DNA of 64,000 nt from Nitratireductor soli (GTDB taxonomy: Bacteria; Pseudomonadota; Alphaproteobacteria; Rhizobiales; Rhizobiaceae). The stretch lies in the NCBI RefSeq assembly GCF_001050155.1, contig NZ_LFVY01000007.1:186001-250000 (forward strand), read 5' to 3'. The stretch's first letter is position 1; every line of letters begins with the position of its first letter. The notes under the pieces are model-generated. The model was not told where the DNA came from. It made no database searches and was given only the letters and a program-made list of their open reading frames with translations. Below are positions 35,330 through 43,175 of this stretch, piece after piece. The position numbers were made by a program, and so were the translations under genes.

Positions 35330-36586
35330 CTATTTCTGCGGATCGTACCAGCTGGCGAGCCCGCCCTGCAGGCGTTCGCTTGCTGCCTCGGGCGCCTCGG
35401 TGCCCTTGATCACGTTGGCCGAGGCGTTCCAGGTCTCGTTTTCCAGGTTCGGCGTGCCGCGCGACAGGATCTGGTAGGTCGAGCGGATGGTCGATTTGCA
35501 CGTCGACCGCCAGGAGACGAATTCCTGGGCCAGCGGGTCTTCCATCTTCACGTCGTGGCTGGAGAGGGAGAAGAAGCCCGGCAGAGCGTTGGCATAGAGC
35601 GTGGCGAACTCGGCCGAGCCGACCCAGTTGAGGAAGGTCTTCGCCGCTTCCTGGTTCTTGCCGTTGGCGTTCATGCCCATGGCAATGTCGACATGGTCGG
35701 AGATGTAGCACTCGTCGCCGTCGTTCGGCACCGGCGGCGGGAAGGCGCCCATCTTGAAGTCGGCCTGCTCGTTGAAGACGGAAATCTCCCAGGAGCCGGC
35801 CGGATAGATGGCGGCACGGCCGAGCGTGAACAGGTTCTGGCTGTCGGGATAGGTCTGCGCCTCGTAGCCGTCGCCGAGATAATCCTTCCACTTGGCGAGC
35901 TGGCGGAACGGCTCGACCCAGCCGTCGTCGGTCAATTTCTGCTCACCCTTGATCAGCGCGTTGCGGCCTTCCTCGCCCTTCCAGTAGTTGGGGCCGATGT
36001 TCTGATAGGCCATGGTGGCGGCTTCCCACTGGTCGTTGGTGCCCATGGCCATGGGAACGTAGGTGCCGTTTTCCTTGATCTTGTCGAGGGCGGCGAAGAA
36101 CTCGTCGGTCGTCTTTGGAACCTCGACGCCGACTTCGGCGAAGGCGTCGGCATTGTAGATGAAGCCGTGAATGACCGAGGCCATCGGCACGCAGAAGGCG
36201 GCCGCGCCGTCGTCCGTGCTCCAGCCGGACTTGGCGACGTCGCTGAAATTCTTCATGGCGTCCAGATCCTGGACGGCGGACAAATAGCCCTTTTCATAAA
36301 GGCTGAGCGATGCGTCGAAGGGGCGGCAGGTGATCAGGTCGCCGGCGCTTCCCGCCTCGAGCTTCGAGTTGAGAACGGCGTTGTACTCGGTTGGCGCGGA
36401 CGGGCTGAACTTCACCTTGATGCCGGGGTTGGCGGCCTCGAAGGCGGGTATCAGCTTGTCCTGCCAGATGGTCAGGTCGTCATTGCGCCAGCTCTCGATG
36501 GTCAATGTCGTGTCCTGTGCCACGGCCGCGCCCGAAGAGCCGAGCATGGTCGCGGCGAGTAACGCCAGTTTCACTTTCTTGGTCAT
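35330..36586 (-). CDS. Sugar ABC transporter substrate-binding protein, copy 2
   Basis: The protein has 418 residues, with a Sec signal (MTKKVKLALLAATMLGSS, cleavage after AVA) and the same mature start, QDTTLTIESWRNDD. Against copy 1, I count about 75 differences over about 395 mature residues. The changes cluster near residues 130-150 and 355-385 while the ITCRPFDASLSL and GYEAQ-YPDSQNLFTLGRAAI segments are unchanged. It is the first gene of the importer operon. The start at 36586 is used because of the good signal peptide; the in-frame upstream extension to 36805 is not believable. Two receptors for one channel point to two related ligands or a recent duplication. Confidence 0.9.
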   Translation of the reverse strand: MTKKVKLALLAATMLGSSGAAVAQDTTLTIESWRNDDLTIWQDKLIPAFEAANPGIKVKFSPSAPTEYNAVLNSKLEAGSAGDLITCRPFDASLSLYEKGYLSAVQDLDAMKNFSDVAKSGWSTDDGAAAFCVPMASVIHGFIYNADAFAEVGVEVPKTTDEFFAALDKIKENGTYVPMAMGTNDQWEAATMAYQNIGPNYWKGEEGRNALIKGEQKLTDDGWVEPFRQLAKWKDYLGDGYEAQTYPDSQNLFTLGRAAIYPAGSWEISVFNEQADFKMGAFPPPVPNDGDECYISDHVDIAMGMNANGKNQEAAKTFLNWVGSAEFATLYANALPGFFSLSSHDVKMEDPLAQEFVSWRSTCKSTIRSTYQILSRGTPNLENETWNASANVIKGTEAPEAASERLQGGLASWYDPQK

Positions 36587-37026
36587 GTTCTTCTCCCTGT
36601 TGTGCCTCAAGAGTGCTGTTGCCTTGCACGCGGTCAAGCCATCGCGGGCGCAGCAGCGTGCTGCGGAATGTTCCGGGTGGGGGCGGTCTTGTTTTTCTGG
36701 GTTGCCCGAACGGCGGCAGATGAATTGCCTGGCGCCAGCTCGATGCGGGCGCCGTTCGGCGAACGCCGGAAGACGAGCCTGCGAAGCGCGCTTCGCCCGA
36801 CGCATTTTCGCTTTCCTGCCTGACCCGGGTTCATTAATCCTCCACCGGGCAAATTAAGGCCAAAAAAATACCATTTGTCTAGTGGGATTCCGGCCTGACT
36901 CAGTTCGAGGATGGAGGTGGCGTTAAAAAACCTATTATTATCAATGAAATTGGCTTGTCGTGCGATTGTTTGATTTTGCAGTTTCGCAAAGGTATCTTTT
37001 TGGTATTATACGGTGGAGGAGCGCCC
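36587..37026. other. Divergent regulatory gap between the sugar importer and the kinase operon
   Basis: This 440-bp stretch has no credible gene. Its right part (about 36850-37010) is clearly AT-richer than the surroundings and should contain both promoters. I note AATACCA near 36867 and TGGTATTATAC at 37001 as possible halves or sites of a GntR/HutC-type operator. The left part (36600-36830) is GC-rich and shows nothing I recognise. Confidence 0.6.
37001..37013. promoter_or_regulatory. Candidate GntR/HutC operator overlapping the kinase leader
   Basis: TGGTATTATACGG contains GTAT-T-ATAC and resembles the TGGT-TA-ACCA-type sites bound by HutC-family sugar repressors such as DasR and NagQ. 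It sits 14-26 bases before the kinase start and just before its ribosome-binding site, where a repressor would block transcription. The operon encodes such a regulator (37926-38684). The match is imperfect. Confidence 0.35.
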
Positions 37027-37929
37027 ATGACCGATTATGTGATTGCCATCGATGGCGGGGGGACGAGCTGCCGGGCGGCGGTAGCCGACCGGACAGGGAC
37101 GGTTGTCGGCCGCGGGATGCGCGGCGCGGCGAATATCTTCTCCAGGGCCGATACCATCACCGAAAGCATCATCGCCGCGTCCGCCTCTGCCCTTGAGAAT
37201 GCAGGCCTCGATGCCGGCCTTCTGTCGCACGTTCCGGCCTTTCTCGGGCTGGCGGGGCTGAATGTCGGCACACGGCAGGAACAGCTGGCCGCCGATCTTC
37301 CCTTCACCGACACACGCTTCGTGCATGACGGGATCATCGCCCTGCAAGGCGCGCTCGGCGACGGCGACGGCGTGATCGCCATTCTCGGCACGGGTTCGGC
37401 CTATGTCGTGCGGTTCCAGGGACAGACGCGCATCGTCGGCGGCTGGGGCTTTGCCGTCGGCGATCAGGCAAGCGGCGCCGTGATCGGGCGGCTCCTGTTG
37501 CAGCAGGCCCTTCTGGCGCAGGACGGCATTCGTCCGCTGACGCCGCTCGGCCGCGCGGTCATGGCACGGTTCGACGGCAATTCCGAGAACGTGGTAGAGT
37601 TCACCCTCGAGGCCAAGCCTGCCGACTACGGGTCCTTCGCGCCGATGATCTTCGATTTCGATGGCAGCGGCGATCCGATGGCGCAGCGCATCCTTGCCGA
37701 AGCGGTGCACGACATCACCGAAACCCTCGATGCGATCGTCTTCGACGGTTGCGAGCGCCTGTGCCTGCTTGGCGGACTGGCTGAGAAATACGGTATGCGG
37801 CTTGCCGCGCGCCACCGCGCGATCCTGCGCGAACCGTTGGGCGATCCGCTTTCGGGCGCCGTGCAGCTGGCGCTGCGGGCTTTCATCCCGGTCGCTGTCC
37901 CGGCCATCGACACGGCGGAGCAGCGATGA
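37027..37929 (+). CDS. BadF/BadG/BcrA/BcrD-family kinase, probable N-acetylglucosamine kinase
   Basis: The protein has 300 residues of the ASKHA ATPase fold. The phosphate loop IAIDGGGTSCRAAVAD is at 6-21, and the second nucleotide motif GDGDGVIAILGTGSAYVV with GGWGFAVGDQASGA follows near 110-155. This is the group that includes GlcNAc and glucosamine kinases. The ATG at 37027 lies behind GGAGGAG; an earlier ATG at 36955 is not supported. It overlaps the GntR gene by four bases (ATGA) and is followed by nagA, which needs the 6-phosphate this kinase would make. The role is supported by context as much as by sequence. Confidence 0.85.
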   Translation: MTDYVIAIDGGGTSCRAAVADRTGTVVGRGMRGAANIFSRADTITESIIAASASALENAGLDAGLLSHVPAFLGLAGLNVGTRQEQLAADLPFTDTRFVHDGIIALQGALGDGDGVIAILGTGSAYVVRFQGQTRIVGGWGFAVGDQASGAVIGRLLLQQALLAQDGIRPLTPLGRAVMARFDGNSENVVEFTLEAKPADYGSFAPMIFDFDGSGDPMAQRILAEAVHDITETLDAIVFDGCERLCLLGGLAEKYGMRLAARHRAILREPLGDPLSGAVQLALRAFIPVAVPAIDTAEQR

Positions 37930-38684
37930 GCGCGGTCGATCTGTTCAAGCCGGACCGCGTCGCCGCCATGGGGCCGGGTCCGCTGTATCTGCGCTTGCGG
38001 CGGCTTCTGGAGGAAGCCATTGTCGGCGGCGTCATTCGCGAAGGCGAAGCTATTCCCACCGAGCGCGACATTGCCGAGCTCGCCGATCTGAGCCGTGTCA
38101 CCGTGCGCCGGGCCGTCGACGATCTGGTCAAGCAGGGCCGGCTGATCCGCCGGCACGGGTCGGGCACTTTCGTTGCGCCGTCGGTGGCGCGCGTCGAGCA
38201 ATCCCTGTCACTGCTCACCTCGTTCACCGAGGACATGGCGCGGCGCGGGCTGTCGGCGCGGTCCGAATGGCTGGAGCGGGCAGTCGTCGCCCCATCGCCC
38301 GACGAGATGATGGTGCTTGGCCTTGCGGTCGGCGACAAGGTGTCCCGGCTGGAGCGCCTGCGCATCGCCGGCGACGTGCCGATGGCGATCGAGCGCGCCT
38401 CGATCATCGGTGCCTTCCTGCCCGACCCGGCATCGGTCAGCGGATCGCTCTACGACGCGCTTGAGAAGCGGTCGGCGCGGCCGATCCGCGCCACGCAGCG
38501 TATCTCGGCACGCAATGTCGATGAGCGCGAAGCCGCCCTCCTGAAAGTCGCGCCGGGCGAGGCCGCTCTTTATATCGAGCGGGTCTCCTACCTGCCCGGC
38601 GGCCGGGTCATCGAATTCACCCGCTCGATCTATCGCGGCGATGCCTATGACTTTGTCGCCGAGTTGAAAATTCCCGAACATTGA
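37926..38684 (+). CDS. GntR-family regulator with UTRA domain (HutC subfamily)
   Basis: The protein has 252 residues. Residues 15-80 form the winged helix (PTERDIAELADLSRVTVRRAVDDLVKQG, in part LSRVTVRRAVDDLVKQG), and residues 100-245 form the UTRA domain, which binds phosphosugars or other small ligands (SLYDALEKRSARPI and EAALYIERVSYLPGG are typical stretches). It is coupled to the kinase gene. Together with nagA it resembles NagR, NagQ and DasR, which repress amino-sugar uptake until GlcNAc-6-phosphate or GlcN-6-phosphate appears. It is therefore the likely regulator of both the importer and this operon. Confidence 0.88.
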   Translation: MSAVDLFKPDRVAAMGPGPLYLRLRRLLEEAIVGGVIREGEAIPTERDIAELADLSRVTVRRAVDDLVKQGRLIRRHGSGTFVAPSVARVEQSLSLLTSFTEDMARRGLSARSEWLERAVVAPSPDEMMVLGLAVGDKVSRLERLRIAGDVPMAIERASIIGAFLPDPASVSGSLYDALEKRSARPIRATQRISARNVDEREAALLKVAPGEAALYIERVSYLPGGRVIEFTRSIYRGDAYDFVAELKIPEH

Positions 38685-38712
38685 CGCCAACCAAGCAGTG
38701 GAACCAACCAGC

Positions 38713-39879
38713 ATGACTTCCCTCGCCCTTGCCGGAGCGCGCATCTTCGACGGTGATGTCTGGCATGACGGCCACGCGCTCCTCATCGAAAACGGAAAAG
38801 TTTCGGGCATCGTCGCCGAGAGCGCGCTGGCGCCGGGGCAGGCGGTGCGCAATGCTTCGGGGACGATGATCGTGCCCGGTTTCATCGATCTCCAGGTTAA
38901 TGGCGGCGGCGGGATCATGCTCGACGGCAACAGCGGCGTCGCTGGCATCGAAGCCATCTGCCGGGCACACGCCATGTTCGGCACCACCGGGCTTCTGCCG
39001 ACGCTGATCACCGATACGCCGGAGGCGACGGCGGCGGCGGTCGCGGCCGGCATCGAGGCGGCGCGCATCGGTGTGCCCGGTTTTCTCGGTCTGCATCTCG
39101 AGGGGCCACATCTTTCCACCGCGCGCAAGGGCGCGCACGATCCGGCACTGATCCGGCCGATGCGCGATGCCGACCTGGCCAAGCTCGTCGCGGCCCGGCG
39201 GCATTTTCAGGTGCTCATGACGACCCTGGCGCCGGAGAACGTGACGCCCGAGCAGGTCAGCAAGCTGGCGGCGGGCGGGGTCAAGGTCAGCCTCGGGCAC
39301 AGCGATACGGATTGCAAGACGGCGCTTGCCTATGTGCAGGCCGGCGCGTCGCTCGTCACGCATCTGTTCAACGCCATGAGCCCGCTTGGCCATCGCGAGC
39401 CCGGTCTCGTCGGCGCGGCGCTGGAGAGCGGCGCGCTGTGGGTGGGGCTGATCGCCGACGGCGTGCATGTCGATCCGGTGGCGATCCGCGCGGCGCTGAA
39501 GGCGAAGACCGGACCGGCGCGGATATTCGCCGTCACCGACGCCATGTCGACCATCGGTACGGACATGGCCTCCTTCACGCTCAACGGACGGACGATCCAC
39601 CGGCAGGATGGCCGCCTGACGCTCGATGACGGCACGCTGGCCGGCGCCGACATCGACATGGTGTCGACGGTCGCCTACCTGCACCGCACGGTGGGGTTGT
39701 CGCTCGACGAGGCGCTGCGCATGGCAAGCCTCTATCCGGCAGAAGCGGTTGGGATAGGCGGATTCAAGGGTCGGCTGGGGACGGGCAAGGACGCCGATTT
39801 CGTCGAGTTGACCGATGCGCTGACGGTGGCTTCCACCTGGATCGGCGGCGAGGCGGTGCACGAAGCCTCCTCGGACTGA
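38713..39879 (+). CDS. nagA: N-acetylglucosamine-6-phosphate deacetylase
   Basis: The protein has 388 residues and removes the acetyl group from GlcNAc-6-phosphate. It has the amidohydrolase barrel with GFIDLQVNGGGGIMLDG near 61-77, the metal-binding glutamate in LHLEGPHLS near 129-137, VSLGHSDTD with the metal histidine near 193-201, THLFNAMSPLGHREPG near 216-231 and the catalytic Asp in AVTDAM near 276-281. I start at 38713; a GTG at 38698 would add five residues. It follows the GntR gene by 28 bases. No glucosamine-6-phosphate deaminase (NagB or AgaS) is in the window, so the next step must be encoded elsewhere. Confidence 0.93.
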   Translation: MTSLALAGARIFDGDVWHDGHALLIENGKVSGIVAESALAPGQAVRNASGTMIVPGFIDLQVNGGGGIMLDGNSGVAGIEAICRAHAMFGTTGLLPTLITDTPEATAAAVAAGIEAARIGVPGFLGLHLEGPHLSTARKGAHDPALIRPMRDADLAKLVAARRHFQVLMTTLAPENVTPEQVSKLAAGGVKVSLGHSDTDCKTALAYVQAGASLVTHLFNAMSPLGHREPGLVGAALESGALWVGLIADGVHVDPVAIRAALKAKTGPARIFAVTDAMSTIGTDMASFTLNGRTIHRQDGRLTLDDGTLAGADIDMVSTVAYLHRTVGLSLDEALRMASLYPAEAVGIGGFKGRLGTGKDADFVELTDALTVASTWIGGEAVHEASSD

Positions 39880-39889
39880 TCCCGGTGCC

Positions 39890-40396
39890 AATCGGCAGGC
39901 GCGCTGAAAGCGCCTGGCGTTCGATCGGTGATGCTGGCCGGCGGCGATGAGCGCACGACGGAAGCCATCGCCGGCGCCCTGTCGATGAAGCACAAGGCGG
40001 AGCTTCTGCCGGACGACAAAGGTCGCCGCCATTGGCGATTTCACCAGCCGCCACACCGTGATGATGGTCGGCGACGGCATCAACGACGCCCGCGCTTGCG
40101 GCGGCCCATGTCGGCGTGGCGATGGGCTCGGGCACCGATCTGGCGCTGGAGACGGCGGATGCCGCCCTGTTGCGCAACCGGGTCACCGACATTCTTGCCA
40201 AATTGCGCCTGGCGCGGGCCACGATGGCCAACATTTGCCAGAACATCGTCCTCGCGCTCGGGTTGAAGGCCGTGTTCCTCGTCACCGCAATTCTGGGGTG
40301 ACGGGCTTGTGGATCGCCATCCTGGCGGATGCGGGGGCGACCGTGCTCGTCGCCTTGAACGCGTTGCGCCTGCTTGGCTTCCGCCTGGAGCGGTAA
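39890..40396 (+). pseudogene. Remnant of a heavy-metal P-type ATPase (ZntA/CadA type), C-terminal end only
   Basis: Reading across three frames recovers the end of a P1B-type ATPase. GVRSVMLAGGDERTTEAIAG and KAELLPDDK come first, then a +1 shift to VAAIGDFTSRHTVMMVGDGIND (in part), then a two-base loss where APALAAAHVGVAMGSGTDLALE should follow. The hinge motif GDGIND and ATANIIQN-like ATMANICQNIV follow, and a one-base loss after ILG leads to the normal end LNALRLLGFRLER. About 550 N-terminal residues, including the phosphorylated Asp and metal sites, are missing. The codon pattern is still that of the host. It is a decayed gene lying right after nagA. Confidence 0.85.
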
Positions 40397-40998
40397 GGCC
40401 GTCACGCCGGGTCGACGGTCGATCGAATCAGTCCGCCGCCCGCGCCGCCAGCGGGCGGCGGACTGCGCGTGTTGGTTGCCGGATCTTGGCTCGGAAAATT
40501 CACGCGTATAATCGCATAGGTTGTAGTTTGCGTTTACGCGCTGGTTGCGTTCTTCGTTGGTTAACCAATTGATTTTAATTGAAAATCCTTCTTTCTAGAG
40601 CATATTCAATCCGTGTTAGTTGCATAGATATCCACATAATCCCTTATAGGTTGTATAAGTGATGCGAATCCGATATCGTGCAGAAGTTGTATCGAGACGG
40701 GTCGCTTTTTCCGGTTCCACGGGGGTGGTGTGTTTCAGCGGACAGTTGGGTAACGCCGTAAAGCTCAAGGCACAGGGCTGATCTTCAGCACGGCTTTGAT
40801 GGTCGGCGTATCGGCAGGCGCTCAGGTGCCTGCCAGGGTGCGATGCATCGTGCGTCGAGCCAGCCATGCGCCGTGCGGTCATTGCACGGGCTTGTGGCGC
40901 AGGCGGCTGTTGCCGCTTTGAAGCAGCGTTGAGTGCCGCGCGTGCGGCGTCGTCATTCGGATCAAACCTTACCTTTCATGGAACGAGGCGCAAAACCT
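40397..40998. other. 600-bp gene-free stretch with AT-rich core
   Basis: Between the ATPase remnant and the LysR gene I find no credible coding frame. After the hairpin at 40429-40465 comes an AT-rich segment (about 40500-40680) with a perfect 12-bp palindrome TTGGTTAACCAA at 40557-40568, a CAATT/AATTG pair just after it, and TCTAGAGCAT near 40596 that looks like the edge of a palindromic repeat. The base composition differs from the flanks, which could mark old insertion or deletion debris or a promoter region for the LysR gene. Confidence 0.6.
40429..40465. terminator. Strong 15-bp hairpin after the P-type ATPase remnant
   Basis: CAGTCCGCCGCCCGC (40429-40443) pairs perfectly with 40451-40465 across a 7-base loop, giving a very stable stem 33 bases after the remnant's stop codon. 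No T run follows (CGCGTGTTGG), so it may be a structure-dependent terminator left from the intact ATPase gene or one that now serves nagA. Confidence 0.55.
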
Positions 40999-41907
40999 AT
41001 GGGCATGCACAAACAGGACGGACTTTCATTCGCCACCTTGCGGGCCGCCGAGGCGGTCATCGACACCCGCAGCCTGACCGGAGCCGCACAGAAGCTGGGC
41101 ATCAGCCAGCCGGCGGTCAGCATGCATCTCGGCCGGCTGGAAAAGGCGATCGGAACGCCGCTGATCAAGAAGCTGGGCAACCGCATCATCGTCAAGGAGG
41201 AGATTTCCGGTCTCATCCGCCAGATGCTCGACCTGGAGCGGCGCCTGCGCACGGTCGGCTACGAGAAGAACCTGTCCAAACTGAAGGTCGGCGTCTGCAC
41301 CTATTGCGCGCCGCTGCTTCTGGGCGGGCTTGGCCGGCTCGGCAAGATCAAGGACCAGGTCAGTTGGCGCATCGCCGATTCGAAGCGGCTCGAGGAGATG
41401 TACGATTGCGGCCAAGTCGATGCCATGTTCCGGGCGCTTTATCCGGCCGAGATGGGGCCTGATCTCGTCACAGAGTACACGCTGCGCTGGATCGGGACGC
41501 GCGAGATCGCCGAACAGGCGAAGCGCAATTCGGGAACGATCCCGGTGGTCCTGACCCATGCGCAATCGCCGCTGGGCATGGCGGCGCGCGAATGGCTGCG
41601 GCAACACGAGGTGGCCTACGACGTGCTCGGCGAGGTCGACGACATCGCCACCGCCATGAAGCTCGTTTCCAGCGGGGTCGCCGTGTCGCCGCTGCCGAGC
41701 TTCGTCTTCGACGGGCAGGTGTCCAGGCTGGAAGATTGTGTCGAAGTGATGCCGGGCGGTCTCGACATGCGCTATGGCATGTTCTTCGACGATAAGCGCT
41801 TCAATCTGCGCCTGGGGCTGGACATTTTCGAGCTTTTGCAAGGCGAATTGCTCCGCATGTCGCCGCCACCGGCCGCTTTCCAGCGCCATAGCGTCACGCA
41901 CCAATAG
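40999..41907 (+). CDS. LysR-family transcriptional regulator
   Basis: The protein has about 302 residues. The helix-turn-helix is at about 17-75 (SLTGAAQKLGISQPAVSMHLGRLEKAIGTPL, in part KLGISQPAVSMHLGRLEKAI). The rest is the periplasmic-binding-protein-like effector domain (KLKVGVCTYCAPLLLGGLG, then SSGVAVSPLPSF). I start at 40999 (MGMHKQDG), with GAGG upstream; ATGs at 40933, 40978 and 41005 are alternatives. No gene stands divergent to it within 600 bases, so its target is not obvious. The small protein at 42030 is the nearest gene downstream. Confidence 0.85.
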   Translation: MGMHKQDGLSFATLRAAEAVIDTRSLTGAAQKLGISQPAVSMHLGRLEKAIGTPLIKKLGNRIIVKEEISGLIRQMLDLERRLRTVGYEKNLSKLKVGVCTYCAPLLLGGLGRLGKIKDQVSWRIADSKRLEEMYDCGQVDAMFRALYPAEMGPDLVTEYTLRWIGTREIAEQAKRNSGTIPVVLTHAQSPLGMAAREWLRQHEVAYDVLGEVDDIATAMKLVSSGVAVSPLPSFVFDGQVSRLEDCVEVMPGGLDMRYGMFFDDKRFNLRLGLDIFELLQGELLRMSPPPAAFQRHSVTHQ

Positions 41908-42029
41908 TCCGCCATCATGGATCCGTCGCCGCGCAGCTTGCTGCGCGGCGTGGTTATGCCAAGAAACTGTCGTCAAAAATTCATTGGACCGCCTCCTTGC
42001 CGTCAGGATCGGCGGCGAAGAATCCCACC

Positions 42030-42308
42030 ATGAACACACCCATTCGCACCGCCCGTTCGGACACGCCGTCCGATGCCCAGATCGACGCGCTCCTCTCTCC
42101 GGAGGAGGACGCCTCGATCGTCGATTCACTGTTCGCCGTTTCCAGGGGGCAGGCCGCCGCGGAAGCAAAGGATGTGCTTGAGCAGGTGCTTTTTGCCCGG
42201 CTGCAGGCGCGCATCGCGCGCCGCATGCGTCGGTCGATCGAGGACCCGCAGGCTGCGGAAGCTTCCCGGACCGCAGACGATCCGAAGAACGCGAGGAGCG
42301 CGGCATGA
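42030..42308 (+). CDS. Small hypothetical protein
   Basis: A 92-residue frame lies between the LysR gene and the convergent IclR gene. The product is acidic at the N-terminus and has a basic helical stretch near 50-66 (ARLQARIARRMRRS). It has no signal peptide, membrane segment or recognised domain. The third-base GC content fits a real gene, and AAGAATC stands before the ATG as a weak ribosome-binding site. The antisense frames in the same stretch are no better. I cannot name a function and would not be surprised if it were not translated. Confidence 0.4.
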   Translation: MNTPIRTARSDTPSDAQIDALLSPEEDASIVDSLFAVSRGQAAAEAKDVLEQVLFARLQARIARRMRRSIEDPQAAEASRTADDPKNARSAA

Positions 42309-42322
42309 CGCGACACGCGCCG

Positions 42323-43120
42323 TCACTGCAGGACGAGAAAATCCTCGAGCCTGCGCGCGGCCTCGAGGAGCGCGGGGAGTATCGCCTGCTCCATTTCCGC
42401 GCGGCTGAAGCGCGCCGACTGCGTGGAGACGTTCAAGGCCGCGACAATGCGGCCAGATTTGTCTCTTACGGGAACCGCAATCGAGCGCAGGCCGAGTTCC
42501 AGTTCCTGATCGACGATGGCATAGCCGGCCTGGCGCGTTTTCGCCACCTTGGCGGCGAGAATGGTCCGGTCCGTCACCGTTTCGGCTGTTTTGGCGCTGA
42601 TCGTCGCCTGCGCGAGAAAACGGGTGAGTTCGGGCGGATCCAGATCTGACAGAAGCACGCGGCCCATCGATGTGCAGTAGGCCGGCAGCCGCGCGCCGAC
42701 GCCAAGGGCCACCGACATGATGCGCCGCCCCGCCACGCGCGCCACATAGACGACATCCTCGCCTTCCAGGACCGCAGCCGAGCAGGATTCGCCCAGTTCG
42801 GCGGAGACGCCACGCATGATCGGCTCGGCATAGCGCCACAGCGAAGCGCCGCCCATCCAGGTGCGGGTGAGGGAAAGGAGCTTGGCCGACAGGATGAAGC
42901 GTCGGTCCTCCTGCCGCGCGAACCCGCTGGCAACCAGCGTGATCAGCAGACGCCTGGCGCCGGCCCGCGTCAGACCGGCAGCCGTGGCGACCTCGGTCAA
43001 TGTCATGCCGCCGGGCGCTGCGGCAAGGATCTCCATGACGCCGAGCCCCTTTTGCAGCGAGCCGACCAGGTCACGGGCCTTGTCCGCGTCGCGATCGTTT
43101 GACTCATTGTGAATCTCCAT
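42323..43120 (-). CDS. pcaR: IclR-family regulator, PcaR/PcaU-like
   Basis: The protein has 265 residues. Residues 18-80 form the IclR winged helix (SLQKGLGVMEILAAAPGG, then LTEVATAAGLTRAGARRLL), and residues 95-260 form the effector domain (LPAYCTSMGRVLLSDL, then GYAIVDQELELGLRSIAVPV). It is divergent from pcaI-pcaJ-pcaF, with only 55 bases between the starts, and that gap contains a GTTCG-N5-CGAAC dyad like known PcaR/PcaU boxes. It should activate the beta-ketoadipate genes in response to beta-ketoadipate. The name rests on family and context. Confidence 0.85.
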   Translation of the reverse strand: MEIHNESNDRDADKARDLVGSLQKGLGVMEILAAAPGGMTLTEVATAAGLTRAGARRLLITLVASGFARQEDRRFILSAKLLSLTRTWMGGASLWRYAEPIMRGVSAELGESCSAAVLEGEDVVYVARVAGRRIMSVALGVGARLPAYCTSMGRVLLSDLDPPELTRFLAQATISAKTAETVTDRTILAAKVAKTRQAGYAIVDQELELGLRSIAVPVRDKSGRIVAALNVSTQSARFSRAEMEQAILPALLEAARRLEDFLVLQ

Positions 43121-43147
43121 CTAGAAAGTATCGCATATAAAACTTAT

Positions 43148-43162
43148 GTTCGCAATACGAAC
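43148..43162. promoter_or_regulatory. PcaR-type operator in the pcaR-pcaI divergent promoter
   Basis: GTTCGCAATACGAAC has 5-bp perfect arms and a 5-base spacer. It closely resembles the GTTCGATAATCGCAC-type boxes bound by PcaU and PcaR, as I recall them. It lies 14 bases before the pcaI start and about 28 bases from the pcaR start, so a bound dimer could control both genes. Only one copy is seen in the gap. Confidence 0.6.
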
Positions 43163-43175
43163 TTCGAGGATGACC

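Noticed and set aside
36601-36857. Small frames in the GC-rich left part of the 36587-37026 gap
   Set aside because: They have no ribosome-binding site, overlap one another on both strands and show no family features.
39928-40301. Several short plus-strand frames after nagA as separate small genes
   Set aside because: Joined across three frameshifts they reproduce the C-terminus of one metal P-type ATPase, so they are pieces of a pseudogene.
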